Source: Eggerthellaceae bacterium
GTDB taxonomy: Bacteria > Actinomycetota > Coriobacteriia > Coriobacteriales > Eggerthellaceae
Length of the DNA stretch: 64,000 bases
Assembly: GCA_022644775.1 (NCBI GenBank)
Contig: JALCHN010000006.1
Span: forward strand, 1-64,000
Direction: 5' to 3'
The notes under the pieces were generated by a model. It saw only the letters and a list, made by a program, of their open reading frames with translations, did no database searches and was not told where the DNA came from. Within the stretch, counting starts at the first letter, position 1. Each line of letters begins with the position of its first letter. The position numbers and the translations under genes are program-made. Of the stretch, positions 9,101-18,895 are shown piece after piece.

Positions 9101-10805
9101 CAAGCCCGGTGAGGGCGGCCATCTGCCCGGCAAGAAGGTCTACCCGTGGATCGCGCGCACTCGGCGGTCGACCCCGGGCGTGGGCCTCATCTCGCCGCCG
9201 CCGCACCACGACATCTACTCGATCGAAGACCTGGCTGAGCTCATCTTCGATATGAAGAACGCCAATCCCGCGGCCGATATCTCGGTCAAGCTGGTAAGCG
9301 AGACCGGCGTCGGCACGATCGCCACCGGCGTGGCCAAGGGCGGGGCGCACAAGATCCTCATCTCGGGCGCCAACGGCGGCACGGGCGCCGCTCCGCGCGA
9401 TTCCATCTACCACGCCGGCCTGCCGCTCGAGCTGGGTTTGGCCGAAACCCAGCAGACCCTTTTGCAGAACGGGCTGCGCAGCCGCGTGAAGCTCGAAGCC
9501 GACGGCAAGCTCATGGACGGCCGCGATGCGGCGATCGCCTGCCTGCTGGGCGCCGAAGAGTTCGGCTTCGCCACGATGCCCCTCATCGCCATGGGCTGCC
9601 TTATGCAGCGCGACTGCCAGCAGGATACCTGCCCGGTGGGTGTGGCCACCCAGAACTGTCGCTTGCGCGGGCATTTCTGCGGCAAGCCCGAATACGTGGT
9701 CAACAACATGCTGTTCGTGGCCGAGCAGATGCGCCGCATCATGGCGCGCCTGGGCTACCGCACGATCGAAGAGATGGTGGGCCACCCCGAGCGCCTCAAG
9801 CAGACGGCGGCCCCCAAGAGCTGGAAGGCCCAGCTCGTCGACCTGTCCCAGGTCCTCTTCGAGGCGCGCGCCGAGTTCGGCACGGACATACCCTGGGCGA
9901 GCTGCCGCCATTGGCTGCCCGAAGCGGCGCCGGAAGACACCCTGCCCAAGACCCTCGACGCCACCTTGTTCATTCCCTATACGGCGCGCGGGCGCGCCCG
10001 CCTCGAGCCCCAGCGCTTCAAGGCCTACATATCCAACGTCAACCGCTGTGTGGGCACCATGCTCGGCAGCAAGGTGACGAGCGAGCACCGCGAGGGCCTG
10101 CCCGACGGGTCGATCGCGATCGACTGCATCGGGTCGGGCGGCATGAGCTTCGGCGCCTTCCTGCCGCGCGGCATCGAGATGACGATTTCCGGCGAGGCCA
10201 ACGACTACTTCGGCAAGGGCCTTTCGGGCGGCATCCTTTCGGTACACCCCTTCAGGAACGCTACCTACCGTCCCGAAGAGAATATCTCCATCGGCAACGT
10301 GGCCTTCTACGGCGCCACGAGCGGCAAGGGCTTCGTGAACGGCCTGGCCGGCCAGCGCTTTGGCGTGCGTAACTCGGGCGCGACGCTGGTGGTGGAAGGC
10401 TGCGGCAACAACGGCTGCGAGTACATGACGGGCGGCACGGTGCTCGTGCTCGGCGAAGTGGGCTTGAACTTCGCTGCCGGTATGAGCGGCGGCGTGGCCT
10501 TTGTCTACGACGCCGAGCATACCCTCGCTCAACGCTGCAACCTCGACATGGTGCACCTGTGCGTACCGACGAGCGCGGAGATCGACGAGATTCACGGGCT
10601 CATCGAAGAGCACGTGCAGCGCACCAAGAGCCCCCTGGGCATCATGATGCTCTACCGGTTCCAAGACGTGGCGCAGAACTTCGTGAAGGTTCTGCCCGAC
10701 GAATACGAACGAGCGCTCGAGCTCACGGCCCAGGCCGAAGCCGCGGGCAAATCGCACGACGAAGCGGTGGAAATCGCCTTCGAAACCATGAGGAAAGGTG
10801 AGTAG
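6180..10805 (+). CDS. gltB: Glutamate synthase, large subunit
   Basis: A 1541-residue glutamate synthase alpha subunit, which moves the amide of glutamine to 2-oxoglutarate to give two glutamates. Order of domains: class II glutamine amidotransferase with nucleophile Cys28 (HDACGIAAL) after a 27-residue propeptide; a central linking domain; the FMN-binding synthase barrel with GEGGHLPGKK and SPPPHHDIYSIEDL; a [3Fe-4S] cysteine group in CLMQRDCQQDTCPVG; and a C-terminal beta-helix with GGTVLVLGEVG repeats. Length is normal for bacterial GltB. GGGAGGA sets the ATG. It overlaps no gene upstream and runs directly into gltD, with the stop one base before the chosen gltD ATG. Confidence 0.98.
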   Translation: MADAITQQDAGEQRARGLWRPEFEHDACGIAALVHLSGERSHQLLDDALSALINLEHRGGAGLEKNTGDGAGILFQIPHRFFRREAQCYGHLLPAEGDYGVAMLFLPQDDEGVEAGMRIFEEGCAHAGIPLLFWRDVPVDTHGLGATALECMPTMKQAFIGRPEGVPAGMDFERALYVCRRSIEKAGHAAPELAHKIFYICSMSSRTIVYKGMLVATQMRGFFRDLDDASTETALALVHSRYSTNTTPSWERAHPNRYIVHNGEINTLRGNVNWVRAREPRLYSPVMQDHLADVLPVIDREGSDSAMLDNVLEFLVMNGRSLPRAISMVLPEPWDHNEALPPRRRAWDAYQSMVQEAWDGPAAIAFSDGRVTGAVLDRNGLRPARYYITSDDRLLLSSEVGVLDVDPATILVSGSLGPGQMLLVDPAKDRVLFDDEIKDAFANEKPYREWITQNMLTLADVEDTARESEEAAPDADESLTRRQAVHGYFYDDVEEAIVPMAQQGKNPLASMGADVPLAVLSSHPRRFFDYFNQKFAQVTNPPIDALRESFITSTLLYVGNHGNVLEDARSNCRLIKLETPILDKRGFDSLSHVDRQGFKAVSVRAVYDRDGGPHALEHALTRLRSEAERAVRDGANILVVSDRAAAGEVPVPSLLAVSSIHNHLLRKGMRTSTDIIVEAGDAVSAHDFATLVGYSASGIYPYMAHETIRAMAEAGTLSVDAETGIANYNKAVTSGIVSIMSKMGISTMQGYHSAQVFEAVGLGEGLVDEHFAGTVSRVGGLEIDDVQRECDERYDAALALDKTPAPDQLRSSGITNWRPIDGEDHLINPMVVNLLQRAVRANDAELFAQYSAAVHPAGRTVTLRDLLDFDFSGAGIPLDEVEPASEIVKRFKTGAMSYGSISQEAHECLAIAMNRLGGRSNTGEGGEDPAREVTLPNGDSKLSAIKQIASGRFGVTSRYLMSAKEIQIKLAQGAKPGEGGHLPGKKVYPWIARTRRSTPGVGLISPPPHHDIYSIEDLAELIFDMKNANPAADISVKLVSETGVGTIATGVAKGGAHKILISGANGGTGAAPRDSIYHAGLPLELGLAETQQTLLQNGLRSRVKLEADGKLMDGRDAAIACLLGAEEFGFATMPLIAMGCLMQRDCQQDTCPVGVATQNCRLRGHFCGKPEYVVNNMLFVAEQMRRIMARLGYRTIEEMVGHPERLKQTAAPKSWKAQLVDLSQVLFEARAEFGTDIPWASCRHWLPEAAPEDTLPKTLDATLFIPYTARGRARLEPQRFKAYISNVNRCVGTMLGSKVTSEHREGLPDGSIAIDCIGSGGMSFGAFLPRGIEMTISGEANDYFGKGLSGGILSVHPFRNATYRPEENISIGNVAFYGATSGKGFVNGLAGQRFGVRNSGATLVVEGCGNNGCEYMTGGTVLVLGEVGLNFAAGMSGGVAFVYDAEHTLAQRCNLDMVHLCVPTSAEIDEIHGLIEEHVQRTKSPLGIMMLYRFQDVAQNFVKVLPDEYERALELTAQAEAAGKSHDEAVEIAFETMRKGE

Positions 10806-10806
10806 G

Positions 10807-12243
<1,437 letters not shown>

Positions 12244-12248
12244 CGTGC

Positions 12249-12291
12249 AAATCCCGACAGGGGGTAGTCCCCTTGTCGGGATTTTTCTTTT
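12249..12291 (+). terminator. Rho-independent terminator of gltBD
   Basis: AAATCCCGACAGGGG pairs with CCCCTTGTCGGGATTT around a short loop and is followed by a T-rich stretch (ATTTTTCTTTT). It begins six bases after the gltD stop. Confidence 0.93.
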
Positions 12292-12293
12292 CA

Positions 12294-12329
12294 TGACGCG
12301 CGGCCGGGTGCCTTGCCGGCCCCGCGTCA
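12294..12329. repeat. TGAC/GTCA GGCCCC hairpin repeat, copy 1
   Basis: TGACGCG-C-GGCCGG pairs with CCGGCC-C-CGCGTCA, a 14-bp stem with one C-C mismatch. Related shorter units follow at 12353 and recur at 20208. Confidence 0.7.
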
Positions 12330-12352
12330 TGTTTCCGCCTCAGCGGAAAAGC

Positions 12353-12377
12353 TGACAAGGAACCCGGCCCCGCGTCA
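12353..12377. repeat. TGAC/GTCA GGCCCC hairpin repeat, copy 2
   Basis: Starts TGACAAGGAACC and ends GGCCCCGCGTCA. It agrees with the copy at 20208-20232 at 20 of 25 positions. A further half-unit (GGCAAGGCACCCGGCC) begins at 12384. Confidence 0.7.
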
Positions 12378-12663
12378 TGGTCTGGCAAGGCACCCGGCCG
12401 CGAGGCCGAGACTCCCCGTTTTCTGGCATTCCCCGGACGGTGCCCTAGCGTCAACCTTCTGCGACAGCTTCCGGCACGCCCCTTGGCTTGCAGCAGATCG
12501 GTCGGTCATTTCGTGCTCGCCCTGTCGGAAGGCTCGGGTGTCCTTCGGTCCAGGTACGCTCGCATCCCCCCCTGGGGCTTCGGGCTCCGGGTGAGCGCGT
12601 GGTATGCAGGGGAGCGCAAGTCCAAGTCGCGTAAAATAGGACCATTGACAATGGGGGGCTTCA

Positions 12664-13611
12664 ATGGATATCCAGCAGATCAAATACTTTTCGCGAGTCT
12701 ATGAAACCGGCAGTTATGCCCATGCGGCGGTTCAGCTGTGCATCACCCGCCAAGCGCTGCGCAAGTCGGTCCATCGCCTCGAGTTGGAGTTGGGCGTTCC
12801 CCTGTTCGCAAATCTCAACAACAAGCTCGTTGCGACACAGGCAGGTCGTCACTTTTACCAGGTGAGCCGAGCGGCTGTGAAGGAGTTTTCGGCCCTCGAG
12901 CAAGATGTCGCCCAGCAACGCCTCAAGCAGTCAGGCATCATTGCCTTGGGCGAGGGGCGCGGGTCCTCCGACGTCCTCTCGCGAGCGGAGGCATCGGTGA
13001 TGGCGGAGTTGCCCTATGTGGAGGATTCGCTGGAAGATCGGCTGCGAATCGTCGAGGGCACGACCTATGAGATCCGCGAGCAGGTGCTTTCAGAGCAGAT
13101 TGCCTACGGGCACATCATCGCGACGTCAATCGATGAGAGCCTCTTCGACTATGAGGTGATTCGGTCCGGTCGCATCCGCATAGCCATGCGCGATGACGAT
13201 CCTCTGGCGGATTGCCAGGAAATCGACATTCGAGATTTGCGCGATAGGCGCTGGTCCACGGAGGGCAAAGGCTTCGATGTGGCCGCCTTGCTCATGCGCC
13301 GCGCCCAAGATGCGGGCTTCACGCCGAGCATCTATACCGTTCAGTCGGCTCTTGCCGACCGGGTCCGGGTGGTCGAGACGGGATACTCTTTGACCTACGT
13401 CTACGATGACAGAACCTTCCCTAAAGTGGGCCCTCATGTCACGAGTCGCCCCCTGTCCGACCCGACCCTGTGCTGGACCTACTGCGTCATCGCCAAGAAG
13501 GGGATGGGCGACCCCCATCTCATGAACTACTTTTCCGGCAAAGAAGGACGGTTCGCTGAGGCGTGGACGGCGCAGGCCCCCAGATCTCGAAAGCAGGCAT
13601 CGGGCGATTAG
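12664..13611 (+). CDS. LysR-family transcriptional regulator
   Basis: A 315-residue LysR-type regulator. The first 60 residues are the winged helix-turn-helix (MDIQQIKYFSRVYETGSY then CITRQALRKSVHRLE and LFANLNNKLVATQAG). The rest would form the two-lobed effector-binding domain, but its sequence gives no clue to the ligand. GGGGGG sits eight bases before the ATG. It lies 188 bases upstream of, and in the same direction as, the second molybdoenzyme operon, so control of that operon is a reasonable inference. Confidence 0.9.
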   Translation: MDIQQIKYFSRVYETGSYAHAAVQLCITRQALRKSVHRLELELGVPLFANLNNKLVATQAGRHFYQVSRAAVKEFSALEQDVAQQRLKQSGIIALGEGRGSSDVLSRAEASVMAELPYVEDSLEDRLRIVEGTTYEIREQVLSEQIAYGHIIATSIDESLFDYEVIRSGRIRIAMRDDDPLADCQEIDIRDLRDRRWSTEGKGFDVAALLMRRAQDAGFTPSIYTVQSALADRVRVVETGYSLTYVYDDRTFPKVGPHVTSRPLSDPTLCWTYCVIAKKGMGDPHLMNYFSGKEGRFAEAWTAQAPRSRKQASGD

Positions 13612-13799
13612 GACCCGCTCGCGGTCGATCAGGTAAACGCCGACCTGCGGATGCTTCGTGTCAACTTTTTGTTCCCCCCTGGTGACCAGGAGATTCTGTT
13701 TCGACATACCCGGTCTTCCTAAGATTGAGTTGAGCTTGGTGGAGGCGCCTCGCGCCGACGCGCTAGCTGAGTTGAGAAGCTCGATTAAAGGGGGAGAGT

Positions 13800-16397
13800 A
13801 TGAAGCTAAGAGGAGAACCTGCGTCTGCCGCGAAGACAGCGGGGGAGCCGCTGGCGAATGCCGGGTCGCTGGGCGGCCCCAGCACCACGCGCCGCGGATT
13901 CCTGAAGGCTGCAACGCTTGCGTGCGGAGGCGCGCTTGCAGGCGGCGCGCTATCGGGCTGCAGCAGCATCGACGCCTACGACGCCGATGCCGCTGAGGCC
14001 GAGGAGAAGGTGTGCGTCACCTACTGCAATGCCTGCATGGGATGCCCGCTCGAGGCCGTGGTCCGCGACGACAACGTCGTGCTCACGCGTGCAGCTGAGA
14101 TTCCGAACGCCACGTTCGATCAGAAACGCATGTGCGCTCGCGGCGGGTCGATTCCGGTGCAGCTCGTCGAGGAGAAGCGGATCAAGTACCCGATGAAGCG
14201 CGTCGACGGCACCGAGCGCGGAGCCGGTCAGTGGGAACGCATCAGCTGGGACGAAGCCATTGACACGATCTGCACCAAGATCAAGGAGTACCAGCAGGAA
14301 TACGGCCCGTCGAGCGTCTGCACCTTCACCTACGGCACGACCGAGCCGCGCAACCTCTACAACCTCTACCGTTTGGAGAACGTCGCGCAGTTCTCGCATC
14401 AGAACCGCACGACCGACATGGCGCTGTCCTCCTCGCTTATGTACAACGCCGGCGGGTATTGGTACCAGGGCGGCGTCGACATGCATGCCATCGAGTGCAT
14501 GGACACCTTCGTCGTGTGGGGCCACAATCCCTGCGTGTCCTGGCCGAACACATGGCGCTATATCGCCAACGCCATCGAGAAGCGCGGATGCAAACTCATC
14601 GACGTGGACCCCAACCACAACACGATCGCCCAGAAGGCCGACCTGCATGTACCGATTCGACCCGGCACCGACGGTGCTTTCGCCCTCGGCATGATGAACT
14701 ACATCGAGGCGAACGGTCTTGCCAACGATACCTTCATGAAGCAGAAGTCCGACGGGGTGTTCCTGGTCAAGGCCTCCGACGGCAAGTACCTGCGCAAGAG
14801 CGATATGGATCCCAGCGTCCAGCTCGGCTCCACCGATGACGACTATGCGGTGTGGGACGAAGATGCCAACGCGCTCGGCTGGGCGAAGACGACGGCGAAC
14901 CCGTCGCTGCGCCATGAGCAGATGTCGATCAGCGGCGTGATCGGCACCGACGGAAGCACGGGGACCGTGCAGGTCAACACGTGCTACAACCTGATGATGG
15001 GCGTGGCGTCCGAATGGGATCTCGCGCGCACGTCCGAAGTCACGGATGTGTCCCAGGACACGATCGTCAAGTTCTGCGAGATGATCACAGCAGGCGGCAA
15101 CTGCGACTTCTTCCAGGGCTACGGGCTCGACCACTACGGTCATGGATACAACAACATCGCCGCGACGAGCGCGCTCCGCATTCAGTGCGGTTTGATTCCC
15201 AGCCCGAACACGCCCTATCCCTTGAACGATTCCGGCTTTGCGACCACCGAGACCGATCATCCGATCGTCAGCCAGAAGCTGGGCACCTTCATGTTCAACG
15301 ACCTGCTGGACAAGGGCTCCTATACCTTCCCCTCGGTTACGATCGGAACGGGAGACCAGGCGGTTGAGGTTCCAGGGGCGACGATTTCCACCCCGCTCAA
15401 GATGCTGATCAACTTCGGCGGTAACCTCTGCAACTCGGCTCCCGACCGCACGAAGACGGTCGAGGCCTACAAGAAGATCGACTTCCTCGTCGTCACGAAC
15501 GTCGAGTGGTGCGATACGGCCGACCTCGCCGATATCGTCCTCCCTGCTGCCATGATCCAGGAGTCCCCGGCGCCGATTTCGATAGACGGTTGCCTGGTTG
15601 CGGGTGAGAAGTGCATCACCCCGCGCTGGGAAGCAAAGCCCGATTACGAAATCGCCCAGCTGATCGGCCAGGGCATCGGACTCGGCGAATGGTTCACCGA
15701 AGACATGGACACCGGCATGTCCCATGTGACCGACAACGCCGTCATGAACGCCATCGGCATCACCTACGACGTCATGAAGGAGCAGAAGATCATCAACATG
15801 GGCGGCTCCATGCCCCTGCCTCAGTACATGAGCCTGACCGGCCGCACCATGTTCTACCAGGAAACGCCGGGACCCTTCGAGTACTACGGCCAGGTCTTCG
15901 ACCCGTCCGTGAGCCACCTTCCCACCTGGCAGCCGCCGCAAGAGGCCTGGACGGTCACCGCGGGCGGCTTCGAGCGCAACCCGCTTGCCGACACCTACCC
16001 CCTGCAGCTCATGGCGGGCACGCGCCGCTTCCGCGTCCACTCCTATTACGGGCAGAACCCCCTGCTCCGCGAGATGGAGGTCAACGAGCCGTGCGTGCGC
16101 ATGAACCCGGAGGATGCCGAGGCTCGCGGCATCGAAGAGGGCGACTACGTCAAGCTCTACAACGATCGCGGCCATGCGGTGGCCAAGGCTGAGCTCAGTG
16201 CGGGCATCCGTCCCGGCGTGCTCGACATCGACCGCGGCTGGCAGGCGTCCCAGTACAAGAGCGGATGCTCTCAGGACCTTACCAGCAAGCAAATTTCGGA
16301 TTGGAGCTGCCCCAACTACGCCTACCACGACTGCCTTGTGCAGATGGAGAAGTGGGACGGCACGGTTGAAGAGTCCGGCTCCGCGGCCACGGCGTAG
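13800..16397 (+). CDS. Tat-exported molybdopterin oxidoreductase, catalytic subunit
   Basis: An 865-residue DMSO-reductase-family enzyme of unknown substrate. Residues about 30-36 (TRRGFLK) form a twin-arginine signal, followed by a hydrophobic stretch ending in LSGCSS. The [4Fe-4S] motif reads CNACMGC with a later RMCARGG, a CX2CX2C spacing different from the CX3CX3C of the first enzyme. WERISWDEAIDTICTKI and VPIRPGTDGAF are family hallmarks. The middle and the Mo-ligand region (about residues 210-240) differ clearly from DmsA, so another substrate is likely. GGGGGAGAG precedes the ATG. First gene of a six-gene operon with Fe-S, NrfD, two small membrane proteins and TorD. Confidence 0.92.
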   Translation: MKLRGEPASAAKTAGEPLANAGSLGGPSTTRRGFLKAATLACGGALAGGALSGCSSIDAYDADAAEAEEKVCVTYCNACMGCPLEAVVRDDNVVLTRAAEIPNATFDQKRMCARGGSIPVQLVEEKRIKYPMKRVDGTERGAGQWERISWDEAIDTICTKIKEYQQEYGPSSVCTFTYGTTEPRNLYNLYRLENVAQFSHQNRTTDMALSSSLMYNAGGYWYQGGVDMHAIECMDTFVVWGHNPCVSWPNTWRYIANAIEKRGCKLIDVDPNHNTIAQKADLHVPIRPGTDGAFALGMMNYIEANGLANDTFMKQKSDGVFLVKASDGKYLRKSDMDPSVQLGSTDDDYAVWDEDANALGWAKTTANPSLRHEQMSISGVIGTDGSTGTVQVNTCYNLMMGVASEWDLARTSEVTDVSQDTIVKFCEMITAGGNCDFFQGYGLDHYGHGYNNIAATSALRIQCGLIPSPNTPYPLNDSGFATTETDHPIVSQKLGTFMFNDLLDKGSYTFPSVTIGTGDQAVEVPGATISTPLKMLINFGGNLCNSAPDRTKTVEAYKKIDFLVVTNVEWCDTADLADIVLPAAMIQESPAPISIDGCLVAGEKCITPRWEAKPDYEIAQLIGQGIGLGEWFTEDMDTGMSHVTDNAVMNAIGITYDVMKEQKIINMGGSMPLPQYMSLTGRTMFYQETPGPFEYYGQVFDPSVSHLPTWQPPQEAWTVTAGGFERNPLADTYPLQLMAGTRRFRVHSYYGQNPLLREMEVNEPCVRMNPEDAEARGIEEGDYVKLYNDRGHAVAKAELSAGIRPGVLDIDRGWQASQYKSGCSQDLTSKQISDWSCPNYAYHDCLVQMEKWDGTVEESGSAATA

Positions 16398-16415
16398 CAG
16401 GGAAGGAAGGTCATC

Positions 16416-17036
16416 ATGAGATATGGAATGGCAATCGACCTCAAGCGCTGCTCGGGTTGCAAAACCTGTTCGGTAGTGTGCAAGGTCGCCAACAACGTGC
16501 CCGAGGGCATTCTGTGGAACCGCGTGCTGACCGACGGCGGCGAGGCACCCGACACCTCGTCGGGGACCTATCCCGACGCCTCCATCGGCTACCTGCCGGT
16601 TCAGTGCAACCACTGCGAGAATCCGGCCTGCGTGAAGGCGTGTCCGGTCGGCGCAACATGGAAGGACAAGGAAACCGGCATCGTCCACCAGGATTACGAC
16701 AAGTGCATCGGCTGCCGTATGTGCATCGCGGTGTGCCCCTACACGGGCATCAGGTCGTTCAACTGGCAGGAGCCGAAGAACTATGCCGATTATCCGCTTG
16801 GAGATGCGAAGGCGGCAGTGCACCAGAAGCACACCGTTGAGAAGTGCATCTTCTGCGAGCATCGCGTCGCCGAAGGCAAGAAGCCGGCCTGCGTCGAGCA
16901 GTGCCTGGCCCGTGCCCGCACGTTCGGCGATTTGGACGATCCCGATTCCGAGGTGTCCAAGCTCATCGCGACGCGCGAGACGCAGCAGCTTCATCCGGAG
17001 TTCGGTACGAACCCCTCCATCTACTATCTGGTCTAG
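16416..17036 (+). CDS. Fe-S electron-transfer subunit (DmsB/NrfC type)
   Basis: A 206-residue protein with four ferredoxin-type cysteine groups: CSGCKTCSVVCK, CNHCENPACVKACP, CIGCRMCIAVCP and CIFCEHRV with a later CVEQCL. It passes electrons between the NrfD membrane subunit and the catalytic subunit. It has no signal peptide, as expected for a hitchhiker on the Tat-exported partner. GGAAGGAAGG lies in the 18-base gap after the catalytic gene. Confidence 0.94.
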   Translation: MRYGMAIDLKRCSGCKTCSVVCKVANNVPEGILWNRVLTDGGEAPDTSSGTYPDASIGYLPVQCNHCENPACVKACPVGATWKDKETGIVHQDYDKCIGCRMCIAVCPYTGIRSFNWQEPKNYADYPLGDAKAAVHQKHTVEKCIFCEHRVAEGKKPACVEQCLARARTFGDLDDPDSEVSKLIATRETQQLHPEFGTNPSIYYLV

Positions 17037-17054
17037 CGAAGGGTGTGAAGAGAC

Positions 17055-18380
17055 ATGGCTCAAAACATATCGGCTGCGGCGCCCAAGACGCGGGCGACTT
17101 CCGGAAGGCCTTCCGGCGCGGAAGGGCGCAAGCGGGGAGCCGTGCGCCTGCAAGGGCGCGGCGTGACGATCGCTATCGTCGTCTGCGCCATCCTGGTGGT
17201 CGTGGGAATCGCCCTGTGGATGGTACAGCTATCTGGCGGCATGGTTCAGACGGGCATGCGCAACCGGGATTCATGGGGTCTGTACCTGACGAACTTCATG
17301 TTCTTCGTGGGCCTTTCCGCCGGCGGCCTGATTATCAGCTCCATCCCCAACGCCTTCGGGATGAAGGGCTTCGGCCCCATCTCCAAGGTGGCTATCTGGT
17401 CGAGCGTGTGCTGCGTGTGCGTGGCCATCGGCCTGGTCGTGGTTGACCTCGGCGGTCCGGCCCGTTTGTGGGAACTGTTCGTGTATTCCAACCTCAGCTC
17501 GCCTCTGATGTGGGACATTCTGGTCTTGGGCACCTACCTGATCCTGTCGCTCGTGTACCTGTGGGCTCACCTGCGTCATGAGGCAGGTCGTATGTCGCAT
17601 GTCGCGATGCGCGTGATCAGCATCATCGCGCTCATCATCGCCGTCTCGGTGCATACGGTCACGGCTTGGATTTTCTCTTTGGCTCCGGCGCACGAGTTCT
17701 GGCACACGGCGCTCATGGGACCCTGGTTCGTGGCTTCCGCCCTTGACTGCGGCACGGCCTTGGTGCTGATCATCGTCGTCGCCCTACGTCGCGCGGGCTA
17801 TCTGAAGCTGGCTCAGTCCAACGTGACGAATCTGTCCAAGATGCTGGCGGTCTTCGTCCTTGTCGACCTGTACTTCTTCGCCTGCGACCTTCTGACGAGC
17901 GGCTACTTCGGAGCCGGCTCCGACGTCGTGGAGATGCTGACGACGGGCGCTCTCGCACCCTTCTTCTGGTCCCAGATCATCTGCATGGCGATTGCCGTGG
18001 TCATGCTCGTGGCTCCGCGCATGCGCACCGATGCGGGCGTCTGCATCGCTTCCGCCCTCGTGATCGTCGGCGTGTTCTTCAAGCGCGTGCAGATCATGCT
18101 CGGCGGCTTCCAGCTGGCGAACGTGACGCTGGGCGATGTGGCCAACGAGTTCACGATGACCAACTGGGAAAGCGGCATCGTCGCTCTCGGCTACAACGGC
18201 GTCGTGTACTGGCCGACGCCACTCGAATGGGGCGTCACTGCAGGCGTGATCGCTCTCGGCGTGCTCATGCTACTTCTGGGCTTGCGCTACCTGCCCTTGA
18301 ATCCTACGGAGGACGACCAGGCCGAGCAGGAGGCTGCAATCGAGGCGCAGGCTCAGGCGGCAGCGCCGGCGGAAGCTTAG
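17055..18380 (+). CDS. NrfD-family membrane anchor / quinol-binding subunit
   Basis: A 441-residue integral membrane protein with about ten predicted helices, matching the NrfD/PsrC family that oxidises or reduces menaquinone and anchors molybdoenzyme complexes. The N-terminal 40 residues are basic and Ala/Gly-rich before the first helix near residue 37. The stretch SWGLYLTNFMFFVGLSAGG is typical of NrfD helix 2. The C-terminus ends in a charged Glu/Ala/Gln tail. Gene order after the Fe-S subunit (18 bases) fits one complex. A strong hairpin follows the stop. Confidence 0.93.
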   Translation: MAQNISAAAPKTRATSGRPSGAEGRKRGAVRLQGRGVTIAIVVCAILVVVGIALWMVQLSGGMVQTGMRNRDSWGLYLTNFMFFVGLSAGGLIISSIPNAFGMKGFGPISKVAIWSSVCCVCVAIGLVVVDLGGPARLWELFVYSNLSSPLMWDILVLGTYLILSLVYLWAHLRHEAGRMSHVAMRVISIIALIIAVSVHTVTAWIFSLAPAHEFWHTALMGPWFVASALDCGTALVLIIVVALRRAGYLKLAQSNVTNLSKMLAVFVLVDLYFFACDLLTSGYFGAGSDVVEMLTTGALAPFFWSQIICMAIAVVMLVAPRMRTDAGVCIASALVIVGVFFKRVQIMLGGFQLANVTLGDVANEFTMTNWESGIVALGYNGVVYWPTPLEWGVTAGVIALGVLMLLLGLRYLPLNPTEDDQAEQEAAIEAQAQAAAPAEA

Positions 18381-18390
18381 CGGCTCTTGC

Positions 18391-18427
18391 AGAGGGGGCG
18401 CTCTGGGCACTCTGCGCCCCCTCTTTC
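18391..18427 (+). terminator. Intra-operon terminator or attenuator
   Basis: AGAGGGGGCGC (18391-18401) and GCGCCCCCTCT (18414-18424) are perfect complements followed by TTTC. It splits the operon after the NrfD gene, so the three downstream genes may be expressed at a lower level. Confidence 0.7.
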
Positions 18428-18537
18428 TGGCAGGGATGCGGGTTCGAGCTTGAGCACCGTGAGCCCGCATAAGCGCACCTTGGCACTGGTCAAGCTGCGA
18501 TATGGAACGATTGATGGCACGGGGAAGGGGCTGAGGC

Positions 18538-18894
18538 ATGACAGGCAGGTTCGGCATCGTGGCGGCGGTCATCGTCGTCGTGGCCGTGCTCACTCTTGCG
18601 GTGGGCGCGACGGCGTCGGGAACGTCGGTGGCCGTTGAGGCTATCGATGTGGACTCGGCCTGCCCGGCCACCGGCTGCGCGTCGGGGGCCTGCCATGGGT
18701 ACAGCGACGTGCCCGAGCCCGATGGCGTTCACGAGCTGACCTGCCCGGTGCGCGACTGCTCGTCTCTCTCCTGCCATCACTGGGACAATCTGACCTCTTC
18801 GTACCGGAAGGCGTCGGATGCAAGCCTCAACCTTTGGATCCTGCTGCCGTCGCTTTTGATCGGGGCGATCGTGCTCGCGGTAAGGCGGTCGTGA
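18538..18894 (+). CDS. Small membrane protein with two CX4CH motifs, possible cytochrome c
   Basis: 118 residues. An N-terminal hydrophobic helix (about 6-27) looks like a signal or anchor, a cysteine-rich extracytoplasmic part follows, and a second helix (about 96-113) ends the protein. Two parallel motifs are present: CPATGCASGACH and CPVRDCSSLSCHH, each holding a CX4CH sequence. CX4CH binds haem in tetrahaem cytochrome c3, so a dihaem cytochrome is possible, but the motifs could also bind a metal or form disulfides. It sits between the NrfD gene and a cytochrome-b-like gene in the molybdoenzyme operon, which fits an electron carrier. No family name recognised. Confidence 0.6.
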   Translation: MTGRFGIVAAVIVVVAVLTLAVGATASGTSVAVEAIDVDSACPATGCASGACHGYSDVPEPDGVHELTCPVRDCSSLSCHHWDNLTSSYRKASDASLNLWILLPSLLIGAIVLAVRRS

Positions 18895-18895
18895 T

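Larger units (their letters stand above)
12244..12663. other. Intergenic region gltD to LysR gene
   Basis: 420 bases without a gene. It starts with the gltBD terminator, then has two or three TGAC...GTCA hairpin repeats rich in GGCCCC (12294-12403). The rest is unremarkable GC-rich sequence, and the LysR gene's ribosome site lies at its end. TAAAAT at 12632-12637 could be a -10 box for the LysR gene, but no clear -35 box was found. Confidence 0.6.

Noticed and set aside
13950-17153. 1067-codon open frame opposite the second molybdoenzyme operon
   Set aside because: Shadow of three genes on the + strand.
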